Of a stretch of DNA of 64,000 nt, positions 47,566 to 56,716 are shown one piece after another. The position numbers and the translations under genes were made by a program. Below the pieces are notes generated by a model. The model ran no database searches. It was not told the origin of the DNA and saw nothing but the letters and a program-made list of their open reading frames with translations. The number at the start of each line of letters is the position of its first letter. Positions within the stretch are counted from its first letter, which is position 1. The DNA comes from RPQJ01 sp963778185 (GTDB taxonomy: Bacteria > Pseudomonadota > Gammaproteobacteria > Steroidobacterales > Steroidobacteraceae), in contig CAVZTF010000003.1 in the NCBI GenBank assembly GCA_963778185.1, positions 2,108,001 to 2,172,000 of the forward strand. Direction: 5' to 3'.

Positions 47566-49278
47566 ATGCACGACTGGAGCTTCGACTATCTGCGTGGCCA
47601 GATCGTCGGCATCGACTCGGCGTTCGACACGCCGTTCGGGCGGCGGCTGATGGTCTATTGCGACTACACCGCCTCGGGACGCTGCCTGCTGTTCGTCGAG
47701 AAGTACCTGCAGGGCCTGCAGCGGGTCTACGCGAACACGCACACCGAGGACGACCTGACCGGCCGCAGCATGAGCCGCCTGCTGCACGAGGCGGAGCGCA
47801 TGATCAAGCAGTCGGTCAACGCCGGGCCGCACGGGCGCATCATCGCCTGCGGCACGGGCGCCACGGGCGCCATCGACAAGCTGCAGCAGATCCTCGGCGT
47901 GTCCCTGCCGCCCGCCACGCGCATGGTGATCGGCGAGGAGCTGCGGGAGTTCCTGGGCGAGGAGCGGTTCGAGGAATTCCGTCGCTTCCAGCAGTCGCAC
48001 CAGCCGGTGGTGTTCGTCGGTCCGTACGAGCATCACTCGAACGAGGTGACGTGGCGGCAGGGGCTCGCGACGGTCGTGGAGGTCAATCTCGCCAGCGATG
48101 GCGGCGTGGACCTCGCGCACCTGGAAGCGCTGCTGCAGGACCCCGCCTACCAGGGGCGGGTCCGCATCGGTTCGTTCTCCGCCGCCTCGAACGTCACGGG
48201 CATGCGCTCGCCGGTGGGCGAGATCGCGCGAATGCTGCATGCCCACGGCGCGTACGCCTGCTTCGACTACGCGGCGAGCGCACCCTACGTCGAGATCGAC
48301 ATGAACCCCACGCCGGGCCCGGCCGGCGGGGACTGCTCGATCGACGCCGTGTTTCTTTCGCCGCACAAGTTCCTCGGCGGCCCCGGCTCGAGCGGCGTGC
48401 TGGTGTTCAACGAACGCCTGTATCACCGCGAGCTGGCGCCGAGCGTCGGCGGCGGCGGCACGGTGGACTACGTGAGCACGGTGGACCAGGACTTCATCGC
48501 CGACGTCGAGGAACGCGAGAAGGCGGGCACCCCCGGGGTGCTGCAGACGCTCAAGGCCGCGCTCGCGATCGAGCTCAAGCGGCGCGTCGGCCCGCAGCGG
48601 ATCGAGGCGCGCGAACTGGAACTGCTCGCGCGCGCCATGCAGCGCTGGGGGGCGCACGAGCGCATCGAGATCCTCGGCAACCCGGACCCCGCGCGTCGCA
48701 TCGGCATCGTGGCGTTCAACCTGCGCGATCCGCGCGGGCGCTACCTGCACCCCAAGTTCGTCACGGTGCTGCTGAACGACCTGTTCGGCATCCAGTCGCG
48801 CGCCGGCTGCTCCTGCGCGGGCCCGTACGGCCACCGGCTGCTCGGCATTGACGAACCCACGTCCGAGCTTTATCGCGACTGGGTGCGCAAGGGCTTCCAG
48901 GGCATCAAGCCCGGCTGGTGCCGTGTCGGGTTCCACTACGCCATGGACGACGTGGAGGCCGCCTTCGTCACGGATGCGGTGGAATTCGTCGCGGACCAGG
49001 GCCATCGCTTCCTGGTCCTGTACGACTTCGACCCGGCGACCGGCCTGTGGAGCCACCGCGAATACCGCGAGACGCACGCGGCGTTTTCCCTCGACGCGGC
49101 GGTGCAGGCGACGGGATGCGACGCGACGGCGCTGCCGGCTGTTACGCGGGCGCTGCGCTATGCCGAATGCCTGGCGGAGGCCCGTGCCTGGGCGACGCGG
49201 CTCGGCGAGCCCGGGGCGGCCGCCACCGACCCTGCCAAGGTCGGATTCGGGGAATTGCAGTTCTTCAACGTGGACTGA
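47566..49278 (+). CDS. Class V aminotransferase (cysteine desulfurase-like)
   Basis: A 570-aa PLP enzyme. The core has CDYTASGRCL, NTHTEDDLTG, CGTGATGAIDKLQ, GPYEHHSNEVTWRQ and the PLP-binding Lys in SPHKFLGGPGSSGVL; the active-site Cys of desulfurases corresponds to RAGCSCAGPYG. Compared with NifS/SufS (about 400 aa) it has a long C-terminal region. A TACAAT eight bases before the ATG could give a leaderless transcript. It is divergent from the groEL-like gene with 93 bases between. Confidence 0.85.
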   Translation: MHDWSFDYLRGQIVGIDSAFDTPFGRRLMVYCDYTASGRCLLFVEKYLQGLQRVYANTHTEDDLTGRSMSRLLHEAERMIKQSVNAGPHGRIIACGTGATGAIDKLQQILGVSLPPATRMVIGEELREFLGEERFEEFRRFQQSHQPVVFVGPYEHHSNEVTWRQGLATVVEVNLASDGGVDLAHLEALLQDPAYQGRVRIGSFSAASNVTGMRSPVGEIARMLHAHGAYACFDYAASAPYVEIDMNPTPGPAGGDCSIDAVFLSPHKFLGGPGSSGVLVFNERLYHRELAPSVGGGGTVDYVSTVDQDFIADVEEREKAGTPGVLQTLKAALAIELKRRVGPQRIEARELELLARAMQRWGAHERIEILGNPDPARRIGIVAFNLRDPRGRYLHPKFVTVLLNDLFGIQSRAGCSCAGPYGHRLLGIDEPTSELYRDWVRKGFQGIKPGWCRVGFHYAMDDVEAAFVTDAVEFVADQGHRFLVLYDFDPATGLWSHREYRETHAAFSLDAAVQATGCDATALPAVTRALRYAECLAEARAWATRLGEPGAAATDPAKVGFGELQFFNVD

Positions 49279-49706
49279 CCCATTTCAGGCATTGGCACCC
49301 GAATTCGATCAAGCGACCAGGCGCCCGGGCCGTGGATGGCGAGCATGGCGAGCATGAAGCCCCAGAGGTAATGCTGCCCGAGGGCTGCCTCGAAACCCTC
49401 GGCATAGAGCACGTGGGCGTAGGAAACGACCGCCATCGCGTTCACGGCGAACAGGCCGACCGCCCCCAGCCGGCCGAACAGGCCGAGGATCAGCAGCACC
49501 GGAAAGACCAGCTCGCCGGCGGTGCCGGCCACGGCGGCCAGTTCCGGCGACAGCAGCGGCACGCGGTACTCGTCCCGGAACAGGCCGAGCGTGGAATCCC
49601 AGCTCGAGATCTTGAGGTAGCCGGATTTCAGGAACTGCCAGCCCACGTACAGGCGCGTCAGCAGGGCGAACGGCGCGGCGAGGCGGTCGAGCGTGGGGGT
49701 CGTCAT
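49158..49706 (-). CDS. DoxX family membrane protein (bufferin cluster)
   Basis: A 182-aa protein (MTTPTLDRLAAPFALLTRLYVGWQFLKSGYLKI) with four membrane helices, the DoxX pattern. It overlaps the DUF2063 gene by four bases, completing the usual bufA-bufB-bufC-doxX order. The last 40 or so residues run antisense through the end of the aminotransferase gene and look unconserved; a small indel near 49300 may have removed the natural stop. Confidence 0.82.
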   Translation of the reverse strand: MTTPTLDRLAAPFALLTRLYVGWQFLKSGYLKISSWDSTLGLFRDEYRVPLLSPELAAVAGTAGELVFPVLLILGLFGRLGAVGLFAVNAMAVVSYAHVLYAEGFEAALGQHYLWGFMLAMLAIHGPGAWSLDRIRVPMPEMGQSTLKNCNSPNPTLAGSVAAAPGSPSRVAQARASARHSA

Positions 49707-50482
49707 CGGGGTGTGCTCCAGTCGGTGATTGCGCCGAGCTGCACGAGGCGGGTGAGCGAGGCGGGCAGGTCGAAGGACGGGTCCGCCTGCGTCGCGAGGG
49801 CTGCCGCGGAATCGAGTGCGCGCGAACGTGCACAGGCCGCCAGGAATTCGAACTCGCCGCCCGGCAGCTCGCGCAGCTCGACGTGGTCGTGGCGACGGAT
49901 CACGAGCAGCCGCGACGGTCCCTCGTCGAGGCGAATCGTCGGTCCATCGTCTGCCGTTTCGGGCCGGTTCGCCTTCCAGATCGCGAGCAACGGGTAAACG
50001 GAGCGTACGAGCCGTGCGGCCGGGCTCAGCGCGAAGACGATCGCACCCTGCTGCCCGGGCGCAACGGTCGCGAGCGAGGCGAGGTCGAGCATTCCCGGCT
50101 CGGCGGCGACCAGGACCTCCTGGTAGGCCCATTCGAGCCGGGCGACATCCGCGAAATATGCGTGCGGGGCGTCGGCGAGTTCGCGCTCGAGGAAGTCCGC
50201 GTAATGTTCGCCGACGTAATGCAGGTTGCCGCTGCGGGAGGGAAATGCGCGCAGGTAGGCGCCGCCGCCCTGGCGCAGCCAGTCGCGACCGGCGAGTCGC
50301 GCCAGCACGGGAAAGGTGGCCTCGAGCGTCGCGAGGAAATTCTCGCGCACGTTGTTCGCGTAGATGCCGACGCGGCGCGCGGGGTCGATGCCGTTCGCGA
50401 CGACGTACGGCGACACGAGGTTGCCATCGCCCGACGCGAGCGCGTGCGCAAAGGCCGACTGCAGTTCACGCAGCGAGGCCAT
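49703..50482 (-). CDS. DUF2063 protein, MNIO partner (BufC/HvfC-like)
   Basis: A 259-aa protein starting MASLRELQSAFAHALASGDG with GIYANNVRENFLATLEATFPVLARLAG and YPLLAIWKAN, the N-terminal DUF2063 and C-terminal domains of HvfC/BufC. These proteins bind the precursor peptide and deliver it to the MNIO enzyme. It overlaps bufB by 17 bases. Confidence 0.88.
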   Translation of the reverse strand: MASLRELQSAFAHALASGDGNLVSPYVVANGIDPARRVGIYANNVRENFLATLEATFPVLARLAGRDWLRQGGGAYLRAFPSRSGNLHYVGEHYADFLERELADAPHAYFADVARLEWAYQEVLVAAEPGMLDLASLATVAPGQQGAIVFALSPAARLVRSVYPLLAIWKANRPETADDGPTIRLDEGPSRLLVIRRHDHVELRELPGGEFEFLAACARSRALDSAAALATQADPSFDLPASLTRLVQLGAITDWSTPR

Positions 50483-51332
50483 GGGGCGCCTCCCGGCGTG
50501 CATCCGCGGCACGGGCCTCGGCGACGAGGACGTCGAGTGCCGGAATGTCCGTGTCCCACTCGATGAGCGTCGGCACCGGGCCATGATTGCGCAGGGCGAC
50601 GTCGTATAGATCCCAGACGGCGTCACAGACGTGCGTCGAGTGCGTGTCGATCAGGATCTCGCGATCGCCGTACCCGTTGACCGTGTGGCCGGCGAGGTGG
50701 ATTTCCTGCACGGCCTCCCGGGGAACGCCCGCCAGGTACTCCAGCGCATCGAAGCCGTGGTTGCGCGCGCTGACGTAGACGTTGTTGACGTCGAGCAGCA
50801 GGCCGCATCCCGATTCCTTCACGAGCGCCGCCATGAAGTCCCACTCGCTCAGCTCCGCGACGGAGTACTGCAGGTAGCTCGATACGTTCTCGACGAGGAT
50901 CTGGCGGCCGAGGGCGTCCTGTACGTCGGCCACGCGACGGGCGAGGTGGCGCAGCGCCTCCCCGGTCCAGGGCAGCGGGAGGAGGTCGTTCATGTGCACG
51001 CCGCCGAACGAACCCCAGCTGGCGTGCTCGGAGACGAGCACGGGCTCGAAGCGGTCGACGAGGCGCTTCACGCGTCGCAGGTGCTCGCCATCGAGCTCGT
51101 CGGTGGAACCGAGCGACAGGCCGACGCCGTGCAGGCTGAGCGGATAGAGCTCGCGCAGCCGCGACAGGTACTCGACCTGCGCCCCGCCATCGGCGAAATA
51201 ATTCTCGCTGTGCGCCTCGAGCCAGCCGACGTCCGGCCGCTCGGCGAGCAGGGCGTCGTGATGAGGGGCCCGCAGGCCGATCCCGGCTCGCGCCAGGATC
51301 GACCCACGGGAGACTGGATGGCTCGTCGCCAC
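50466..51332 (-). CDS. DUF692 multinuclear iron oxidase (BufB/HvfB-like)
   Basis: A 288-aa TIM-barrel MNIO enzyme that oxidises cysteines of the partner peptide. Metal-ligand stretches are clear: WLEAHSENYF, SLHGVGLSLGS, SEHASWG, LVENVSSYLQY, LLLDVNNVYVSARNHG, IHLAGH and DTHS. It starts four bases after the precursor gene. In bufferin systems the enzyme installs oxazolone-thioamide or thiooxazole groups that bind copper. Confidence 0.92.
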   Translation of the reverse strand: MATSHPVSRGSILARAGIGLRAPHHDALLAERPDVGWLEAHSENYFADGGAQVEYLSRLRELYPLSLHGVGLSLGSTDELDGEHLRRVKRLVDRFEPVLVSEHASWGSFGGVHMNDLLPLPWTGEALRHLARRVADVQDALGRQILVENVSSYLQYSVAELSEWDFMAALVKESGCGLLLDVNNVYVSARNHGFDALEYLAGVPREAVQEIHLAGHTVNGYGDREILIDTHSTHVCDAVWDLYDVALRNHGPVPTLIEWDTDIPALDVLVAEARAADARREAPHGLAA

Positions 51333-51335
51333 GGC

Positions 51336-51599
51336 CTACTTCGGCGAGGTGCTGGCGCCGACGATGCGGTCGCAGGTGCCCTTCGGCAGGTGGATCCATT
51401 CCTTGCCATCGGCGTCCTTCCTGGACTGGCCGGCGCAGGAATGGCCATTGGCGGCGCAGTCGTTCTTGCCGGCCTTGGCGATGCCGTAGCACTTGTCGGT
51501 GGCCGCCTTGTCGTCCCCGGCCCGCGCCGGGCTGGAGAGAGCGCCGAAAGCGATCATGCTCGCCAGGGCCGTTGAAATCAGGGTCGTAGTTTTCATCAT
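51336..51599 (-). CDS. DUF2282 precursor peptide (BufA1-type bufferin)
   Basis: An 87-aa exported peptide: signal peptide MMKTTTLISTALASMIAFGALSSPARA, then a core with four cysteines (KCYGIAKAG, DCAAN, SCAGQ, TCDRI). The cysteines are the modification sites in characterised bufferins, which sequester copper in the periplasm. First gene of bufA-bufB-bufC-doxX. The start is the first ATG of the ATGATG pair. Confidence 0.9.
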   Translation of the reverse strand: MMKTTTLISTALASMIAFGALSSPARAGDDKAATDKCYGIAKAGKNDCAANGHSCAGQSRKDADGKEWIHLPKGTCDRIVGASTSPK

Positions 51600-51762
51600 C
51601 CGTTCCTCATTGCGTGGGTTTGGTCGGGGGTTGGAAACACTGCCTGGTGTCGTCCAGCGTTGAAATAGACCGTGTCGACTGGCGATTAATTTCACGGCCT
51701 GCGGCATGGCAAGGCGTGGCGGGCGGGAATATGGTCGTCCCGAGCTCGATTCCCGGCGTCTT

Positions 51763-52167
51763 CTAGCCGCCCGTCAGCAACTTGAACCCTGTGAGCTTGG
51801 CGGCCTTGCGGTCGAAGGTGATGGTGTGGCTGCAGCCGGCCGTAGCGTGAATCTTCGCGATCAGGCAATCGGAAAAGTCTGCCGCGCTATTGCGATAGTC
51901 CTTCAGCGCGGCGGTTACGTCGCTCGACGACTCCACGTTCAGTTGCACCGTCTCCAGTAGTTGCTCGACGGTCGAAGCTACCTGCTCGCGCGTCAACTGA
52001 AAGACCTTGGCGAGTGTCCAGACCAGTTCCACCAGTACAATGAGTGAAACGTGACCGGGGTCGTCCGCGGAGCAGTTGTCGCGAATGAAATTTCGTGCCG
52101 CCGCGACCTGCCCTGGCTCGTCGGCAGCGATGAGCCGCAACAGCACGTTGGTATCAATCCCGATCAT
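51763..52167 (-). CDS. vapC: PIN-domain toxin (VapC)
   Basis: A 134-aa PIN nuclease with MIGIDTNVLLRLIAAD, LIVLVELVWTL, DFSDCLIAKI and HTITFDRKAAKLTGF, containing all four acidic positions. It overlaps the antitoxin gene by 14 bases. Confidence 0.92.
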   Translation of the reverse strand: MIGIDTNVLLRLIAADEPGQVAAARNFIRDNCSADDPGHVSLIVLVELVWTLAKVFQLTREQVASTVEQLLETVQLNVESSSDVTAALKDYRNSAADFSDCLIAKIHATAGCSHTITFDRKAAKLTGFKLLTGG

Positions 52168-52414
52168 GACCGATCACGTGCCGGGCAACGGCGAGCCGCA
52201 TCGCCTCGTCTATGTCTTCGAGGGACAAGCGGCGCTTCGGCTTAGGCAGGATGCCGATCAGCGAGGAGATGTCACGCGTGGCGGGCATCAGCCGCACGCG
52301 CCCATCGTCCTCCAGAATGAAGCGAACCCGGTCACCCTGCTTCAGCTTGAGTTTCAGCCGAATCTCTTTCGGCAACGTGATCTGCCCCTTGCTGCTCATC
52401 TTTGCTTCGCTCAT
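52154..52414 (-). CDS. vapB: AbrB-type antitoxin (VapB)
   Basis: An 86-aa protein beginning MSEAKMSSKGQITLPKEIRLKLKLKQGDRVRFILEDDGRVRLMP, the AbrB/SpoVT swapped hairpin, with a C-terminal helix that binds VapC (LSLEDIDEAMRLAVARH). Upstream palindrome at 52438-52455. Confidence 0.92.
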   Translation of the reverse strand: MSEAKMSSKGQITLPKEIRLKLKLKQGDRVRFILEDDGRVRLMPATRDISSLIGILPKPKRRLSLEDIDEAMRLAVARHVIGHDRD

Positions 52415-52437
52415 GTCATCTTACCGATCCGTCAATT

Positions 52438-52455
52438 CCTTACCTTAGTGTAAGG
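52438..52455. promoter_or_regulatory. Palindrome upstream of vapB, operator candidate
   Basis: CCTTAC-CTTAGT-GTAAGG, perfect six-base arms, 24 bases upstream of the vapB start. Confidence 0.55.
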
Positions 52456-52560
52456 CAGGATCGGATTCGATGGCACTCGAGGCGAATTCTGCTTAGCCCG
52501 ACTGCCATGGTCGCCACGCTAATGGTGCGGATTCATTGAATTTTGGCGTGCCCCGCATCC

Positions 52561-52589
52561 TTGACGGGCAGGGCCCCCTCGGGTCTAAT
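52561..52589 (+). promoter_or_regulatory. Sigma-70 promoter of tRNA-Phe
   Basis: TTGACG at 52561-52566 and TCTAAT at 52584-52589 with 17 bases between; a GC-rich discriminator follows. The tRNA begins 47 bases after the -10. Confidence 0.7.
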
Positions 52590-52635
52590 TCCCGCCCTTC
52601 CGATGACCCGGCCGACCGGCCGGGGCGCCTACCGT

Positions 52636-52711
<76 letters not shown>

Positions 52712-53166
52712 CTTCCAACTTTTTGATTCGCAACGGGTTCCGGGCATCACCCGCGGACTATCCGGGGCCATCGATGGCTGACCCGCGGACTATCGGAAAG
52801 TGGGCGATTCGAGCGCCCCGGGGCGGGCGGCGGGGCTGGCGATCTGGGAACCTGGGAGGCTGGCGACCTGCGGGGCGCGGTCGGCGGGGTGCCCCGGCGG
52901 GGCCCGACGTTGCCCCGGAGTGGGCGCGGGTGCGACGCGCGGGGGCGGGGCATGACGACCCCCATGGGGCGGGCCCGGCGTGGCGGAGGCGGCGAGAGGG
53001 AAGTGCGCTCGAATTGGCCGCGAGAACTTCCATCGATGTGGCTTTGCGGTGAGGCGACGCGTCGGGCCACGCAGACGTCCTGGCCGGAATCGCCTTGACG
53101 CACTTCGCTGCGCCAAGGAACCTCTCGCAAGTCTGGCCTCGGACTGAAAAGCTCAATACAGAAGAA
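52712..53166. other. GC-rich gap between tRNA-Phe and the restriction locus
   Basis: I see no convincing gene in this 455-base stretch. The only structure noticed is a direct repeat of ACCCGCGGACTATC (about 52748 and 52779). The open frames crossing it are low-complexity Gly/Arg/Pro. Confidence 0.5.
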
Positions 53167-55351
53167 ATGGATCTCGAACATCTACTGACTGCACTTGAAT
53201 CGCCCATCGTCATCCGCCCGACGCGCCGGATGACCCAGGGCGAGCTGGAAAGCTATCTCGACAAGGCCGCCGACATCCTGCGCGGCAACGCCGACCATTC
53301 CGAATTTCGCGGCTACGTCTTCGCGCTGCTGTTCTACAAGCGCATCAGCGACTGCTTCGACGAAGAGGTCCGCACCCAGGCCGCACACGCTGACCAAGGC
53401 CGGCGTGCCGCAGGACCAGGCGCTGCTGCTGGCCCGCGATCCGCAGAACCACCACTTCATCGTGCCCGAAGCGGCCGCCTGGGACGACCGTGGCGCGCAC
53501 CGCCAAGGGCCAGCTCGGCCAGGCGCTCAACGACGCCATGCTCGCCATCGAGCGCGCCAATGCCCACCGCCAGAACAACTTCGACGGCATCCTCACCGGC
53601 AAGATCGACTTCAACAAGCAGGACGAGCTGCCGCGCGACAAGCTGGTCAACCTGATCAACCACTTCGGCAGCCAGACCTTCGACCGCGCCCATGTCTCCG
53701 ACGACCTGTTCGGCAACGCCTACGAGTACCTGATCCGCAACTTCGCCAGCAAGGCCGGCAAGTCCAGCGGCGAGTTCTACACCCCGGCCGAGGTGGGCTT
53801 CCTGATGGCCGAGGTGCTGCAGCCGCGAGGCCGGCATGTCCATCTGCGACTGGGCCAGCGGCTCCGGCGGCCTGCTGCTGCAGTGCATCCGCCACGTCAA
53901 GAAGCACGGCGGCGATGTGCGCCAGCTGCAGCTGCACGGGCAGGAATCCAACGTCGCCACCTACAACATCTCGCGCATCAACATGATCCTGCACGGCATC
54001 CCGGTGTGGGAGCACAAGCAGGGCGACAGCCTGCGCGACCCGCGCCACCTCACCGCCGACAACCGCCTCAAGCAGTTCGACCGCGTCATCATGAATCCGC
54101 CGTTCTCGCTGGAGGACTGGGGCTACGACACCGTGGCGGCCGGCGACAAGTTCGGCCGCCTGTCCTACGGCATGCCGCCCGCCAGCAATGGCGACTGGGC
54201 CTGGCTGCAGCAGATCGCCAAGTCGCTGAAGGATGCCGACCCGGACACCGGCGCCGGCGGCCAGGGCATGGTGGTGATGTCGCAGGGCGTGCTGTTCCGC
54301 GGCCAGCCCGAGCAGACCGAGGAAGAAGACGGCCAGAACCAGAAGGCCGATGCCGAATACGTGATCCGGCGCGGCTTCATCGAGGCCGACCTGATCGAGG
54401 CCATCGTCGTGCTGCCGGGCAAGCTGTTCTATGGCAACAACGTGCCCGGCTGCCTGCTGCTGCTCAACAAGGCCAAGCCCGCGGCGCGCAAGGACAAGAT
54501 CCTGATGATCTGGGCCTCGCGCCACTTCCAGAAGGGCAACCCGCAGAACCTGCTGCGCCCCTCCGACCTGATGCGCATCCTGGTGCCGTGGCGGGCCTTC
54601 GGCGATCTGGAAGCCGCCCGCCGCCTGGTGCCGGAGCACGAGGCGCAGTTGATCCGCGAGGTGGAGGAACAGCGCGACGCGCGGCTGGCCGACATCGAGG
54701 ACGCCTACGGCCCGGTGCTGGAGCCGCTGCCGCGGCTGGAGGCCGAGCTGGCCACGCTGGATGCGCTGGACCTGAAGGTGCAGGCCGTCAAGGACGCCAT
54801 CACGCCCGAGCACCCGTACTTCCACCCCTTGGCACCGCTGCAGGCCGAGGTCGAGCGCATCGAAGGCGAGATCGCCGCCGCCGGGCGCGGCGACAAGGCG
54901 GCGCTGAAGAGCCAGTTGCTCAGCTCCGAAAGCGCAAATTCGACGTCGCCCGCAAGAAGCTGATCGACGCCATCAAGGCGCGCCACAAGCAGGTGGCCCG
55001 CGCGGTCAAGGACCTGGGCAAGCTCAAGGAAGAGCGCGATGCCCGCGAGCAGGAGGTCAAGCTCGCCGCCGAGCGCGAGATCACCCACCTGCGCGAGGCG
55101 GCCGCCGATCTGCTGCGCATCTGCGGCAGCGACGACGAGGCGCGCCGCTACTTCACGGTGGTTGGCCGCGACGGAGATCGAGGAGAACGAGTTCAACCTG
55201 AACCTGCCGCGCTACGTGGACACCTTCGAGCCGGAAAGATGCCGCTGCTCAGCGACGCCGCCGCGCGACTTGAAGTCGGCGACCGAAGCTGCCGCCAGCG
55301 CTGCACAGACACGCACTGAAGGACATCGCTGGCCAGCATCGGTGGAGTGCC
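53167..55351 (+). pseudogene. hsdM: Type I restriction-modification DNA methyltransferase, frameshifted
   Basis: Recognisable in pieces in three frames. It starts MDLEHLLTALESPIVIRPTRR, then QGELESYLDKAADILRGNADHSEFRGYVFALLFYKRI. Later pieces carry SSGEFYTPAEVGFLMAEVL, the SAM site ICDWASGSGGLLLQC, the catalytic NPPF (IMNPPFSLEDWG), GKLFYGNNVPGCLLLLNK and the C-terminal NEFNLNLPRYVDTFEPE. At least six frame changes occur (near 53385, 53490, 53830, 54925, 55165 and 55235). Between them the protein is well conserved, which argues for recent events or sequence errors. Adds m6A in a type I complex with HsdS and HsdR. Confidence 0.85.
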
Positions 55352-56716
55352 TGATGCTGACGCACCGATTTACGAACCATCTGGCGATATCCCGCCGACT
55401 GGGACGCCAAGCCACTGCAAGACGGTCGTGATCGCCGAGGGCTTCGCTGGCGAGAGGGGTGACGAGCGACGGGCGAGCAGGCCGTCGCCGGTGATGCGCT
55501 CGACCAACTTCACCGAACGTACGGACAGCTCGATTTCAGCGACGTGGCCACCCGCTACTTTCCGAAACGTGACAGCCGGACGCTATCGAGAAAGCGGCTG
55601 TGACCAAGGACTGGCTGCTGTTCGTTGGCTCGAACGGCACCCAAGATCGGATCGGCGAATCGGTTCATCGAGAAGACCGGCCGACGGTCTCGCAACTTCG
55701 TTCAGGTGCTGCAGGCCAGACCCGAGAAAGTGGATGCCAGGTCTTCCTTGGCTGGGCGCTGTTTGGATGCAGCGCACTGGATCGCGGAACGCGTGCAGCA
55801 AGACAGTCCAGGCAAGGATGCGCAATCTCAACTGGCGCGACTATCAAGCGCTCTGTATGTTGCCCTGGCCGCGTCGAAGAGCAGCGCCGCATTGCCGCCG
55901 CCCTCAAGCTGGCCGACGACGCGATTCAGAAGGCGCGGGCGGAGTTGGAGGCGACGCGGGAATTGAAGCGGTCGCTGATGCAGTCGACGTTTTTGAGCGG
56001 GCATGCCACGGCCGACAAGCCTACGAGATTCACGTGCAGACGACGATCGGTTCCCGAGCACCGGCGGGATGGACGAGCTCGGAACAATCAGTCAGGCTCG
56101 CTGGTCGACATGGACAGCTGGCGACGTCCCATGCTATCGCGGCCGGACCCGCCTGGCACCCCCATCCTGAAGGTCAGCTGCAGTCCAGCTGACGCTGTCT
56201 GAGTCCGGCAGACGTGACGCTACGTCGACGTGTCGAGCCGAGAGCATTGAACGGCTATCGGTCAAGCGTGGGCGATGTCTTCGTGCTGCGAGGAACGGCA
56301 ATCCGAGACTTCGTCGGCAGATCGGCGGGTTGCTTGCGTAGACGCGCCGTCAACCCACACATTTACTCGACAAGTTGATCCGCCTGCGATTCGACCCAGG
56401 AATGACGTTGCCGAGCGGTTCGTGCCGCTATCTCTGGCACTCACCAGGGCGTCGATAGGCGAGTTGCAGCCGAATGCTGAGCGGGCAGCAGACAGAGCAT
56501 GATGAGCAGCGCGACATCATGCGCGAGTTCGGTATGCCATCGCCCGCCATCTAGACGAGCAAGAACGAGATCGTTGGTCTGCTCGACAGCGCAGAAGCTC
56601 AAATTGATGCGCAGCCGAAGCAAGGTGTGACGCACTGCTGGAGCGTGAAGCGCTCTCTGCTGCAAAACCTGCTCACCGGCAAGATCCGAATTCCAGAGGG
56701 AGCCATTCATGCCTGA
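55347..56716 (+). pseudogene. hsdS: Type I restriction specificity subunit, frameshifted
   Basis: Two half-sites are visible through many frame changes. The first target-recognition domain has KDWLLFVGSNGTQDRIG; then the conserved spacer helix VEEQRRIAAALKLADDAIQKARAELEATRELKRSLMQ. The second domain contains VKRGDVFVLRGNGN, and the gene ends LLQNLLTGKIRIPEGAIHA at 56716, overlapping hsdR by eight bases. The start near 55347 (GTG) is approximate. The region is the most disrupted part of the locus. Confidence 0.75.

Noticed and set aside
49158..49300. C-terminal 40 residues of the DoxX protein as a new domain.
   Set aside because: The segment is antisense to the end of the aminotransferase and has no conserved pattern; a lost stop is simpler.
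52748..52792. Direct repeat ACCCGCGGACTATC near tRNA-Phe as an attachment site.
   Set aside because: It is not part of the tRNA and the copies are only about 30 bases apart, which does not fit an integrated element.
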